A stretch of DNA of 64,000 bases from Rhabdornis inornatus (Eukaryota > Chordata > Aves > Passeriformes > Rhabdornithidae). The translations under genes were made by a program, and so were the position numbers. Positions within the stretch are counted from its first letter, which is position 1. Each line of letters opens with the position of its first letter. The notes under the pieces were generated by a model. It searched no databases. It was not told where the DNA came from and was given only the letters and a program-made list of their open reading frames with translations. Shown here piece after piece: positions 11,638 to 23,425 of this stretch. The stretch covers positions 62,001 through 126,000 of the forward strand of contig VWZS01000632.1 in the NCBI GenBank assembly GCA_013397075.1. The letters run 5' to 3'.

Positions 11638-12909
11638 AAAAAAAGAAGTACATTTGGCCAGTTGGGAAATCCTGTGTGGGAGACACTGCAGGTCTTGATG
11701 CATGTTTTCATTCTGTTGTTGAGTCTTCCCTCTCTAAATGGTTTATCATCCCCAGTTATTTAACAGATAATCCTAAGTATAGTTTAAATAATTGCCTTAT
11801 GGCTGTTGAAAGCTCACAGTGAGACAACCACCACAGTGTGAGATTTTTTATTGATCAGGGAGTAGTGTTTGAAGCAGAAGGACTTGAACTAAGAGGGTTC
11901 TTTGTAGTAGAACAAATTCTCAAAAATTATCTCTCATATAAAGGGAGTACTTATTTTGGAATGTGGTTCAATGCATTTTTCACGTTGTCAGTGAAGCATC
12001 TGTTATGTGATTTTGAGGATTTTAGCTTTCAGAAGACATCAGAAACCAAAAGATTGGATTTAGGGGCTCTATGCTTGAAAGAAATAGGATATTTTGCTTT
12101 AATTTCCAGATTAATTGTATATTTCTGGGTTGTATCTGCTCTGGTAAATGGTTATAGTTAATATGTCTGAAAACTCCAGATTAAACTGGGATTGTGTATG
12201 TGCAATTGTGCCAGGTTATCTGAGGTTTTTTTGCTCTTCTTCCTCATACTAGGACAGATTCAATTTGATAGTGGTCCTCACATTTCTCATTTTTCATCTT
12301 GCTCTTTTAAGTGCAACCATTCTCACCTACCTCCTTTAGTCCCATAAATGTCTTGTATTTCAGCCAGGACTTGTCTTGCCTTTTCCTTTAGAGGAAGCTC
12401 ACACAAATCTTTTCACACAAAGGTTTTTCCAGTGACAGATTTCAGAAACAGATAGCAGAGCCTTCTCCAGGATGCTCTGGGGTGTCCTGTGTCCCAGGAT
12501 TTTAATGTGAAGGTCAGTGCAGAGCATCTTGGCTTTTCCTGTTTAAGAGAAGCAAACAGTTAAACAGTTCTAGAAGAGAGGAACCGTGCAATAATACTGG
12601 CTGCTTCTTCCATGTCAGCACTGCCTTGTTAGGAAAAAGAAAGCTGTATACTGCAGGCCTCTGCTTCTGTAGTTCTGAGTATTTTGCAGTGAGGTGGCCA
12701 GTCCAGCAAAAATAACCCTGCAATGATTTGATTTCTTCCATTGTTGCTATTTTCTTGAAGCAAAAGTCTGTTTCTCCAGGCTCCCAGGGGCTTAGAGAGT
12801 CAGTGTCTTGTCTTAAAAAAGTTAACCCAATCTACTTGCTTGAATCAACCACCAAAATATTACAACAGTAACTTTGAACTTCCTGTATTTTTTTGTGGAG
12901 GCACTGAAC
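11638..12909. other. Unique sequence
   Basis: No gene or repeat recognised. A 107-codon plus frame (11838-12161) has no motif and no splice or start support. Confidence 0.5.
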
Positions 12910-13337
12910 TGATGCCTGGAAAGGCTAACCTGGAACAGAGACTAAACAGAACAAAAGGATAAAATAGGTATTTATTGAAAGGATACACTTTGGGCAGTGC
13001 AAGAACATGGCAGGGGCTACACCCAAGTCGAATCCAAGATGGATCCCGGTCACAAGTTTTTACACTCTTATAAGTTTTGGTTCATCTACATATTGGGGTC
13101 AATTGCCCAACCACAGCCCCAGGTTATGAAATCTCAACTGCATGTCTTGCCCCCCCTCCCTTTGCCGTTGTTTATGCTTTTTGGTTAACAGTTGTCCTGG
13201 ATTCTCTAGCTGGGAAGGGATTGTTTTGTCTAACTACCCTATGAAGAGAACTTACTAACACCTAATATGAAGTTTCCGAGTTACACACCAAGCAGCAGAG
13301 AATCTGAAAAATATAAAAGCTAAAACCCAAGGCATCA
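12910..13337 (-). mobile_element. Solo LTR, family C copy 1
   Basis: The plus strand begins TGATGCC and ends GGCATCA, a perfect 7-bp terminal inverted repeat. Read on the minus strand it holds a TTTTATATTTTT TATA-like box and, later, AATAAA (complement of 12971-12976). It aligns along its length with the plus-strand LTR at 45695-46075; shared blocks include TGTTAGTAAGTTCTCTTC and GGATCCATCTTGG. The immediate flanks (TGAAC and GTGTC) do not match, so no target duplication is visible. The part from 12933 onward is repeated in the downstream duplicate. No internal retroviral sequence adjoins it. Confidence 0.85.
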
Positions 13338-14346
13338 GTGTCTGCTGTCCTTTGGTATATCCTGCCTGCTGTCTTCTTTACTGCCCCACTGCACAGCAGG
13401 CAGGCATAGGAACACCTCTCCCGTTACCAGGTTGTTGACGAGCTTGTTCTCAATGTGCTCCTAGCTGTAGGCAGAGAAAAAGAACAGTATCATTGGCTTC
13501 CAGTTTAAAGCTGGAAAAATTGAGTTTCAGCTGTTCCTCACAAGCTTTGTACAACAAGCTCAACAGGGGACATGAGGACTGCTTTGTATGCATAAGCCTA
13601 GAGGGTCTTGTTCATTGCAGCTGAAATTTGTGGTGAATACATCTCTACAACATGAATTCTAATGTCATAGCTTTATGCTGAGTGGTTTAATTTCATGCCA
13701 GCTTTAGATAAGAATTTTTTTTTGTTTCATTCCTGTGGTTATTTAATAGCGTGTTGTTAGAAGTCAGCACTCAGGTTTATGCCCATTGCATGCCAGAAGC
13801 AGAAAACAATCCAGTAGTGCTATAGCAATAGTTATCTTAATCTGAATTATACAAGAAATAAGCACAATATTTGACGGGCACTCTGGTTATCATTTCATGT
13901 CCTCCCAGCTTGTGTGCTTTGCTGTGACAGGAATTTATATATGAGGTTTAGAACTAAGAAATAATATTTAACTCTTCATGGTAATCCTTTCTAGAATCAC
14001 ACTTATTAGAGAACTAATATTGGTATTCTTTCTCTTCCCTTCATCCACGTTAATATCTTAAAATAGGAATTACCATGGAAGTTTCCATCCAGCTAAGATA
14101 GTTGAACTGCAGCTGTGGTAATACCTTTCTAGAACATACATCTCTCTTTTTATTCACTCACTCTTTATGAATTTCAGGAGTCTTATAGTTGTAAATAAAG
14201 ACTATGTCGGAACCAGTTAACACATTATCAAACATAAATTTTGCTACCAAGGATACAAGCAGGTGGATATTTACATAGATAATTTTCCACAAAAGAGTCT
14301 TGCATATCTTTCTTATTCATGGAAAGTTCATCCTTGTTCATTTTCT
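12933..14346. repeat. 1,414-bp direct duplication, unit 1
   Basis: This unit recurs at a constant offset of 1,415 bases in 14348-15761. The only difference I found is T at 13139 against C at 14554. It starts inside the family C LTR (at GAACAGAG) and runs about 1 kb into unique flank, so the breakpoint is not an element boundary. The two units are separated by a single N. This is the usual sign of two alleles placed in tandem by an assembler, though a real recent duplication is possible. Confidence 0.95.
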
Positions 14347-14347
14347 N
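14347..14347. other. Single-N join between duplicated units
   Basis: One undetermined base exactly at the junction of the two 1,414-bp units. Confidence 0.98.
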
Positions 14348-14752
14348 GAACAGAGACTAAACAGAACAAAAGGATAAAATAGGTATTTATTGAAAGGATA
14401 CACTTTGGGCAGTGCAAGAACATGGCAGGGGCTACACCCAAGTCGAATCCAAGATGGATCCCGGTCACAAGTTTTTACACTCTTATAAGTTTTGGTTCAT
14501 CTACATATTGGGGTCAATTGCCCAACCACAGCCCCAGGTTATGAAATCTCAACCGCATGTCTTGCCCCCCCTCCCTTTGCCGTTGTTTATGCTTTTTGGT
14601 TAACAGTTGTCCTGGATTCTCTAGCTGGGAAGGGATTGTTTTGTCTAACTACCCTATGAAGAGAACTTACTAACACCTAATATGAAGTTTCCGAGTTACA
14701 CACCAAGCAGCAGAGAATCTGAAAAATATAAAAGCTAAAACCCAAGGCATCA
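14348..14752 (-). mobile_element. Family C LTR within duplicate unit 2
   Basis: Same LTR as 12910-13337, lacking its first 23 bases because the unit begins at 14348. It ends GGCATCA at 14746-14752. It is a copy made by the duplication, not an independent insertion. Confidence 0.88.
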
Positions 14753-15761
14753 GTGTCTGCTGTCCTTTGGTATATCCTGCCTGCTGTCTTCTTTACTGCC
14801 CCACTGCACAGCAGGCAGGCATAGGAACACCTCTCCCGTTACCAGGTTGTTGACGAGCTTGTTCTCAATGTGCTCCTAGCTGTAGGCAGAGAAAAAGAAC
14901 AGTATCATTGGCTTCCAGTTTAAAGCTGGAAAAATTGAGTTTCAGCTGTTCCTCACAAGCTTTGTACAACAAGCTCAACAGGGGACATGAGGACTGCTTT
15001 GTATGCATAAGCCTAGAGGGTCTTGTTCATTGCAGCTGAAATTTGTGGTGAATACATCTCTACAACATGAATTCTAATGTCATAGCTTTATGCTGAGTGG
15101 TTTAATTTCATGCCAGCTTTAGATAAGAATTTTTTTTTGTTTCATTCCTGTGGTTATTTAATAGCGTGTTGTTAGAAGTCAGCACTCAGGTTTATGCCCA
15201 TTGCATGCCAGAAGCAGAAAACAATCCAGTAGTGCTATAGCAATAGTTATCTTAATCTGAATTATACAAGAAATAAGCACAATATTTGACGGGCACTCTG
15301 GTTATCATTTCATGTCCTCCCAGCTTGTGTGCTTTGCTGTGACAGGAATTTATATATGAGGTTTAGAACTAAGAAATAATATTTAACTCTTCATGGTAAT
15401 CCTTTCTAGAATCACACTTATTAGAGAACTAATATTGGTATTCTTTCTCTTCCCTTCATCCACGTTAATATCTTAAAATAGGAATTACCATGGAAGTTTC
15501 CATCCAGCTAAGATAGTTGAACTGCAGCTGTGGTAATACCTTTCTAGAACATACATCTCTCTTTTTATTCACTCACTCTTTATGAATTTCAGGAGTCTTA
15601 TAGTTGTAAATAAAGACTATGTCGGAACCAGTTAACACATTATCAAACATAAATTTTGCTACCAAGGATACAAGCAGGTGGATATTTACATAGATAATTT
15701 TCCACAAAAGAGTCTTGCATATCTTTCTTATTCATGGAAAGTTCATCCTTGTTCATTTTCT
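14348..15761. repeat. 1,414-bp direct duplication, unit 2
   Basis: Second unit, identical to 12933-14346 apart from one base. Only here does the sequence run on past TTCATTTTCT into GAAGATTCCC, whereas unit 1 stops there at the N. Unit 2 in turn lacks the first 23 bases of the LTR. Confidence 0.95.
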
Positions 15762-16994
15762 GAAGATTCCCACTGCAGCTTTTTTACCCCTATGCTTAGT
15801 GCACCTGCCTGGTGCCCCACAAAGTCTGGAATTACTTGGTATGCAGAGCAAGGAGGGAATGTGGAGCTGTTTACCCACCAGTATGTGTGTTTGCACATAT
15901 ATCAGCAAAGGCAGGACACTCAGAAAACTAAGGAAAAAAACAGGACTTGCTCTGAGCCATGTTTTGAGGCATGGTAGGGAGTTAAAAAAAGTTTTTCCTC
16001 AGGATCTAAGGTCTCTCCCCCCAGTGTGAGAGCCTGAATACATCTTAAGAAGACTGTAGAGAGAGTCCTGATGACAGGAGCAGGGAGGTTGGAGGAGATC
16101 AGGCAAAGCTGACTCTATGCTCAGCTCTCTGAGTGAGCAGTGGCTGACTCCTTGATTCCCCAGGGAGCTGGAGCACACTTTGCTAGGGATGGAGGACTGG
16201 CTGGTGAGGAGGGGTTAATGAAAGGAGAGAGGGAAAGAGTTGTGAGTCCCTAGGCCCTGGTGGCAAATCCTTTCTACCTTTCTTTCCCTGGTCACTGACA
16301 CCCTCCCAGAACTCCTGGTGAACATCAGCACTCACTATTTGTTTGTTACTGTGCCAAGAGAAGATAATCCAAAATTGCTTGTGGTATAAGGAATTTTGGG
16401 AGCTATCCTAAAACACAGTCCCGTAGTTACCTGCCCACTGCACATCTGTTTCAAGACATTTCAGGGAGTGGGCTTGAAGTTTTTTTTCACCTTGCCTGGA
16501 AGTTCAGTGGCCAGAACCCTCAAAGGTGGGGTTCCTGTCTTGGATACCAAATACCATTTATAAAGATTTGCTGCATGCTTCTCTTGAAAGGCTTGGACCA
16601 TTAACTTTGTCTAGTCTAAGTTACCATTTGGGAAATGGTGCTTTAGGATTTAGCTGTTGTTTAATCCCAGAAACCTTTGTCATGTAAGAAATAGCATGTT
16701 GGATTTATGGGGAGCTTTTAGTTCCCAACAGTGTATTAGTATTTTCAGTTAAGTAAGATTTAATTGTAAATGTGAAGCTTCTCATTAGCAGTAGACTGCT
16801 GTTGTATTGGAATAAGTTGTCCAGCTGCATGAAATTGTTCTCCATTACTTGCTTTACTCTCTTAAAATATTCAATTTGTCTCTATAACCTTAATTATAAC
16901 TTTTATGTCTTTGGAAGCAGTCCCTTCAAATAGCAGTTACCCTTCCTCACATAATGATTTGGAGGTTAAAAGTCCAGTTCCTGTTGTAAGATGC
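15762..16994. other. Unique sequence
   Basis: No gene recognised. Overlapping plus frames of about 100 codons at 15678-16029 begin within the duplicate and show no motif. 16020-16320 is purine-rich but matches no family I know. Confidence 0.5.
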
Positions 16995-17704
16995 TGTCTC
17001 GGTTCAGGGCAAAATTTGGGAGGAAACTTTTGAATGGGGTTTCTTTGGGAAAAAAGATCTAAGCAGTCTTTTTTTTAGTTGGCTCGGGAAAAAAAAAATT
17101 TCTCGGAGAGAAGTGGAAAAAAGAAAAACTGTTTACTTAACACGTAACACACTTTTTAGCACAAAAATGAACAATATTAAACAGCAAAACTTTTTGCCCT
17201 TCTGGAGAGATGACAGATTTAGAAGAGTTCTTTCTGTGGGCTGCCCGGCTCACTCAGGCTGTTTTCAGTCCCTCCTGTGCTGGGGAATGCCATGGCCCAG
17301 GCCAGGCCTGGTGGGCCACAGGTATGAGCTCCCGGTGCTCTTCTGGATTTTTCAGTCCAGGGCAGGTTTAAACAGTTCTAGGAAAAAGGAAAAGAAAAAA
17401 AAACAATCTAGGGAGCTTCTCTGCTTTAGCTAGCCAGAAAAACTAACTAAGAGCAAAGGAGAGTTCTTTTTCGCTGTTTACTGTAGACAACACAGTCTGT
17501 GAGCAGGAATGTGGGGGAGCCAGTGCAGTTTCTGATAACACATTCTGTGCTTTTTCTTNNNNNNNNNNNNNNNNNNNNNNNNNNNNNNNNNNNNNNNNNN
17601 CCCCTTCACTCCTGGAACCAGTCTTAAAGTTGCAGAATTTAATATTCAACACCAACAGAACAGACGATTTGGAGATACAGGCATCATACAGTCATGCCAA
17701 GACA
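16995..17704 (-). mobile_element. Solo LTR, family B, with gap
   Basis: The plus strand starts TGTCTCGGTTCAGGGC and ends GTCATGCCAAGACA, so the element reads TGTCTTGG...CCGAGACA on the minus strand. The 5-bp GATGC lies immediately outside both ends (16990-16994 and 17705-17709), a perfect target-site duplication. The 3' terminus resembles that of family A (CC-A/G-AGACA), but the bodies differ, so this is a related but separate family. Run-length A tracts and a 42-N gap (17559-17600) interrupt it. No coding sequence is present. Confidence 0.88.
17559..17600. other. Assembly gap, 42 N
   Basis: Undetermined bases inside the family B LTR, so its true length is uncertain. A short open frame called across it on the minus strand is an artefact. 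Confidence 0.99.
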
Positions 17705-17709
17705 GATGC

Positions 17710-20700
17710 TAAGTACAGAAAATGGGGATCACAAATCATCTTTCTTTCCTAATATGTCCCTGCACATTCATTTGATTCTTGCCCTTCTAGATTTTCCCAA
17801 AGTGTAAATCAAGTCAGCTTGCAACAGTGATGCTGTTGATATTGTGCATTTAATCTGATAATAAAGAACTTCAAGTGTTAAGAAATTGAAATGATGTTCC
17901 TTCACCCAGCTCAAAGCCAAGCTAAAGCAGTCCAAGCCTTAAGCTGAGGTGCTGTGAAAATTTGACCTTTAAAGCTTATGCTGCCGCAAAACTCTGTTTC
18001 TAAGCAGATCTTAAAGTAGATGGGAGGAGGCCAGAGACCTCCCATTAAGAGCATTAATTTTCCTTCTGCCTCACAGAGGATTTTTTCCATGGTCATGGGT
18101 CCCTTGAAGTGGCATAACCTGTTGTGTTTTGCAGTTCTCTTTCCTCACTGTGTCCAGGGAAAAAGAACCATTCCTGAAGAAGTTTGGGAATGAGGGCACA
18201 TCTGTGGCAGCTATCATGGAATTTTCAAAAATTTCCTGTACCTTTCTCTCTTTTGGAGCAAGCTGTATATCCCAAATCCTTCTGGAAGCTTTAGTTTCAG
18301 CAGATTTAGTACTTTGATGAAAAAATATTTAAATTTTTCCCTTCAGTGTAGCTACATCTTGGTGGTTGAGATGACTATAAAAATTGAGAAAGTCCATTGG
18401 AGGCTGAGCTGCTAGGAGTACCCTGGCTGCTGTGAGAAAATCTGATGCCAAAGGCTGGCTGTACCAGGTGGGTAAAGGTAATCCCTGAGCCTCCAGTATT
18501 GCTGGACCTGCCACCTTTCCACTCCTTCTGCAACTGATGTGACTTTGGGTGCTTTGATCTGAAAATTGTTTGAGAGCTGAGCTTTGGCACAATTTTGATT
18601 ACCAGGCTGGAGGCATGGAATCTACCACTAAACTGTTCAGATTTAAGAACTTAAAATTTTGCGTTACAGTCTGAAAAATAAAGGTAAATTCCCAGGAATT
18701 TAGTTTATTTGCATATTCTGCTTGTTTTCATTCTCCTTGGGTTAAATGCCTGTTAGAAGCAGGTGCCGTTGCCTGGCTGTTGACACACAACACCAGAGGT
18801 AAGGAATGGCTGTTCTTAAGGATTGCTGAGCTCTGTGGGGCAATTTGCATTAAGGTATTCAGGGAGTTAATGCTGTAGATCCCACTGATTTAAAATTGGA
18901 GATATAATGGAGACCCGCCATTTACTGACTCATCCTGGTGGAGTTTTTCACACAACATAGTCAGGAATGACAGCTACCCTTTTCCTTCAAAAACCTCTGA
19001 ATCACAAGAAAGAAGAGACAGTGAGCAGTGAGCATTATTTGCTCTGCCCAACATGATTTTAGAGGCCTCTAACCTCTCTCACTTTGGTTTCTGTTTCCTG
19101 GGAGAAGGATGATAATCTAGTCATCCCATGATCTGAAACAGTTTCTTATCTCTGATCATTCTAGTCACCCTTTCCATTCTTTGCCAATTCTGCTATACTC
19201 CCTCAAGGTTAGAGGGTCAGAACTGTAAGTACTGACTGATGGGAAATCCTTCCTTTTCTAAGTTTTAAAACATTTATTTATTTTGCATTTTTGACTCTTG
19301 AGGTTTGACTCATATTGAACAGGCAGTTTCCAACACATCTGTTACAATCTTATGATCTCATTGTCTTTGTTTTAAAGAACACATTTTCAAAATAAATTTA
19401 CAAGTTTTCTTGAAAAGAGGTTTGCTTTTAAGTTTTACTTTTTGGACTGTTCAGTAGGATGCCAGTGCATAATTTCCTGCAGGTAGATGTTATCAGTGGC
19501 ATCTTTAAACCAATCTTAGGAGAGAACATTTACAGGAATTTCTCAAATCAGAATTTTTGTTCTTTTTAATAATGTATCACAAATGGGAAAAAGGACACAG
19601 AAGCCTATTAGAGAAATGGGTGAAATTTGATGTGCTGTCATTCTAAAATAAATCACTGATGTTGGCTAAAGAATACAACCCACACCTACAGGTTTATTTT
19701 CCAGCTCCATTGCTATCTGCCTATGTTTTTGTCATGCTAGAAATATGATTGCTTTTCTGCTTAAATTCCACTATTCCATTGAATACTTCTGTCCATGCTT
19801 TTCTGTATGGACACCATTCTTTATTTCTCTGCTCATTTCAACATAAGCACGGACTTCGTAATTGACATTGTTGACTCAAGGAGCAGGCTAATTGCTGGCA
19901 GGTGAGGTCTGATCTGAAGCACTAGTGTGGGCAGGGAAGAGGAGGAACAGAGAGGGAAGAGCTTGGATCAGGCAAAAAATGAGACCAGGAATGTTTGTGT
20001 TGGCCACATTCAGATGCTGTGGAAGGTTCTGCAGTGCTGGCTGCAGGAGAGGAAGTGCTCCCAGAGCTGCAATGGGCTGCTCTTGTGCTCTGTGTGCAGC
20101 GACCTGAAGAGAGCCTGGCCATCGTGTTCTCTGTTCCTAGATTTGTAATGGGAACTCTGTGCAATCCCATTAAAGACAGGGTGTTGAAAGAAACAGAAAA
20201 AGGACAAAACAAAGGCCAGGTGCAGTCAGATGAACTATTAAGATATGCTGGAGGAAATAAATGCTGATATCTGGCAATAAAATCTCAGTTAACAGCTCTC
20301 TATCCATTATTTTCAAAAAGCGAGCTGAGCAGAATTTGGAACTCTTTGGTTGCAGATGGCAATACAGAGAACCTGGAGGTAATTTGATACTCTTCTTGTT
20401 AGGAAATGCAGATTGTGTTTTGCTCTGTGAAATGGTCCAGCCAGTGAACCTAGTGGATTTGCTCTGCTTTTCTGACAACAGAACTGGACCAGTGGGAGCT
20501 CAACAGAAGGATATAGCCACAGAGAACAGTATTGCCCAAGGCTTAAAATCTGTTCAAGGGAAATAATGTCCAGAGAAAACCGATCAAAGAACTTTATATT
20601 GCTTAGGTCCATTAGGGCTAATTAGCAGTACTGAATGATAAAATTTTGAAAGCCATGTTAGCCCACAGCTAATACTTGACAGCTGGCACAGTGAATATGG

Positions 20701-22296
20701 CAGGAGCTGTTCTCCCTTTCTATAAGGGGAGGGAGTCCATAAAGTTGAAGTGTTTAGTAAGCAACTACATTAATTATTTGCTGCCTACTCTTGTAAGTAA
20801 AAAAAAGTCTTGGGATTATCTGATCTCTGAGAAGAGCATGGGCAAATGAAGATTGTCTGGACAGTTGCAATTTTGTTTAAAGCTCCCTTCATGGAGCAGA
20901 TGTTTGGACCAGCTGAGAATTTTCATCTGAGCTTTCCTGAGGGGACTTTGTAGCCCAGTCGGTGCTGCAAGTCTGTGTGGATGTATTTGCAGCAGGGCTT
21001 GAGATTTTTCGCCTTCTTCTGTATGTCCCAAAAGAATGATAAAATAAAACTAAAATTTGTGTTTAGTTTAAAAGTAAAACTTCACCTTTATATGTTGCAC
21101 ATTTGTTTTTTAGAAACTATCTCACTACTTTCTGAATGTGACTTCTGGTAATCTGCTTTTGTAGGGAGATGTACTTGCAATGTTTCTGCAACATAGAGTG
21201 CATCGTCACACTGGTTAAATAAGCTTGTACAGGTGAAAGCAGTCAGAATTTCACAGGAAAGCAAATATTTCTGTCCAGCCACACCTCAGGGGCTGTGCCT
21301 GTCACTGGGGCTCCTGGCTGGTTGGATATGGACTGTTACTCCATATTTGTTCACTGAATCTGTTCACTTCATGACTGTAGATTACAAAAATTGAAAGGGT
21401 TATTTTGTGTGTCAAGGAAAATCTACTCTAAATACAGATTTTGACTAGTTTCAAGGCATGACTACACTGCATAACTCGTTACTTTTTCTTCAGGGCAGAA
21501 AATTTGTTTCTTTTTTTCTGTGTTTTCCCACATCTCTGTCATTTTAAGCTCTTTGGCCCAGTGCATGTCAGCTCTGTATCTAGAAAGAAAAGTGTAAGCT
21601 ACTGTCACTTTACGAAAAATAGAAAAAAAGAAAAGTATGTGAACAGTAACTGGCATTAACATTAGTCACTGCAGTTGAGGAGCCTCTCTGTGACAAGTAG
21701 GCAAGTGTCAGATGTTTCAAATATTTTAAAATAAATAAATAACATTCGAGTTATGCAATGATGTGAAATTTACTGACATTTTTCTTAGCCTAGATGCCTT
21801 CTTGATTTATTTTTGAATGTTGTTCATGGTTATTTTTATTTAGAGTAGCATAATAGTTCCGTTATGTTTTAAATGTCATTTAGAATTTGTGTAGAATTTC
21901 ACAACTCAATCATGCACTCTACAGATACTGTTTTTATCAGCTGCATGTGGTGTTACATCTGTATGTCATCTTTCACAATAATGCTTTTGTTCGAAGGCTG
22001 AGGATGGCTATTCAATTTTCCTACCCCAGCTTCCTCAGCCCCACTGCAAACTGCCCACTGAAAAGACACAATCCTGGCAGCTGTGGTTTATAAATACCTT
22101 CCATCCCTACAAGCAGAGGGTGCTGCCATAGATCAGCACAGCAGAGGACTGGCACAAGCCAGCATCTGAGCACCTTGGAAGAGTCAGAACTTGGCTTGTT
22201 GCATGGAAGGTTACAGTGGTGTACTCAGCCTCACAAGTCTTGTGTTTCTGTGGAGACAAAATGTCAAACTGGAGATATTTGCCCATATTATGCTGT
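17710..22296. other. Unique sequence, 4.6 kb
   Basis: No gene, RNA or named repeat was recognised. Several overlapping frames of 80-100 codons occur at 18329-18592 (minus), 19922-20267 (both strands) and 20170-20612 (both strands). They lack motifs and splice support, and overlapping open frames on both strands point to chance. Confidence 0.5.
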
Positions 22297-22301
22297 GTTC
22301 C

Positions 22302-23143
22302 TGTGGTAGTTTTCTTTATGAGTACTCCCCTGGGAGTTGATAGTGACCAATTGGAGGCTGGTTTGGTTATTAACGGCGTGAAGAACCAATTGGAGAAAAT
22401 TAGTTCGCTCTGTGAACACACATTTTGAAGGAGGTAATCCGGAACTGAGCCTTCTTGGCTTTTCCGGCAGAAGTGCAGGTAACAGGGCCCTGGCCTGGCT
22501 CCACTGCAGGCCTGTGGGCCTGGCAGGGGGCCGGGCTGGGCCCCCTGTGTGGGGAGCTGGCATGTCCTGGCAGAGAGAGAGGGAGAGGGGTTGGCCATGG
22601 ACAGTGACCAGAGAGACTCAAACTAATATAAAAATCCCAGCTGCTTTCCCCTCCCTTCCCCAGCGTGGCTGGTTTCTGAGATCCTGGCAAAGCTCCAGCA
22701 CTGTAGCCTTGTTTTTTTTTTTCTTTTCCTGTGAAAAAAATCTTAACTCTTTCAATGTTCAGATGAGACTTGCAGACTTTTTCAATCTTCCCTGGAGTGA
22801 AAGGGAAAAAGGAGATATTTTGAAGTCAGTGAAGTAAGAGCTAAGTCTTAAGTTTTTTTAGATGGAAGGAGAATGAGGAGATGCTGTGAAAATGGCTGAA
22901 AATCCTTTTGTAANAGAATTAATTGAAGCAGTTTCTTGTATGTTTGTTCTGTTGTTATGAAGGTTGAGAAAGGGAAGAAAAGAGTGGTCTGACAATCTTA
23001 TTCTGAAGATTTTTTTCCCTTTGTGTAGTTAATAAATTTCTTTTTATACCCTCTTAAGTTTTAGGCCTGCCTTACTTCTACTCCTGGTTCTGTCTCACAA
23101 CAGAAAATGAGTATATTTTAATTAGCAAATCAAAACCATGACA
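22302..23143 (+). mobile_element. Solo LTR, ERVL-like family, copy 1
   Basis: Begins TGTGGTAGTTTTC and ends CAAAACCATGACA. The 5-bp GTTCC lies directly outside both ends (22297-22301 and 23144-23148), a perfect target-site duplication. Inside are a GC-rich core (22480-22580), a TTAATAAATTTC poly(A) signal at 23031-23036, and a tail with CCTCTTAAGTTTTAGG and GTCTCACAACAG. The tail and the start both align with the minus-strand LTR at 23430-25176. 'ERVL-like' rests on the 5-bp duplication, length and general look, not on any internal gene. A single N lies at 22914. Frames up to 163 codons over the GC core are spurious. Confidence 0.85.
22914..22914. other. Single undetermined base
   Basis: One N within the ERVL-like LTR. 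Unlike the Ns at 14347 and 24730, I found no duplicated sequence beside it. Confidence 0.98.
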
Positions 23144-23163
23144 GTTCCATATAACAAGTGACA

Positions 23164-23425
23164 GCTAATGACATTAGGCACTGATTTCTTCCCTCTGGTG
23201 GCCAGGGACAGTACCCAGGGAATGGCTGAAGCAGTGCTTCAGTGTCAGGGGGCGCTGACCAGGCTCCCCAGGGAATGGTCACAGCCCCAAGGCTGCCAGA
23301 GCTCCGGGAGACTTTGGACAACACTCCCAGGGACACAAATGGTGGGATTGTTGGGGTGTCTGTGCAGGGACAGGAGTTCAACTCAATGGTCCTTGTAGGT
23401 GCCTTCCTATTCCGTACATTCTATA
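23164..23425 (+). mobile_element. CR1 LINE 3' fragment
   Basis: Contains CR1 3'-region landmarks in sense orientation: CTCTGGTGGCCAGGGACAG, CACTCCCAGGGACAC, TGGGATTGTTGGGGTGTC, GGAGTTCAACTCAATGGTCC and a final CTTCCTATTCCGTACATTCTA that replaces the usual ATTCTATGATT tail. It is a different CR1 subfamily from the other copies here and is internally deleted. It sits between two ERVL-like LTRs in opposite orientations, and the second LTR interrupts it at its 3' end. Confidence 0.82.

Noticed and set aside
12997..14603. Two nearly identical 63-codon frames 1,415 bases apart, suggesting a small gene family
   Set aside because: They are the same LTR-derived stretch copied by the tandem duplication and are antisense to the LTR.
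17443..17655. Minus frame crossing the 42-N gap
   Set aside because: Undetermined bases were read through, so the frame is an artefact and lies inside an LTR.
22107..22598. 163-codon minus frame
   Set aside because: Antisense to the ERVL-like LTR and its GC-rich core, beginning outside the element. No protein family recognised.
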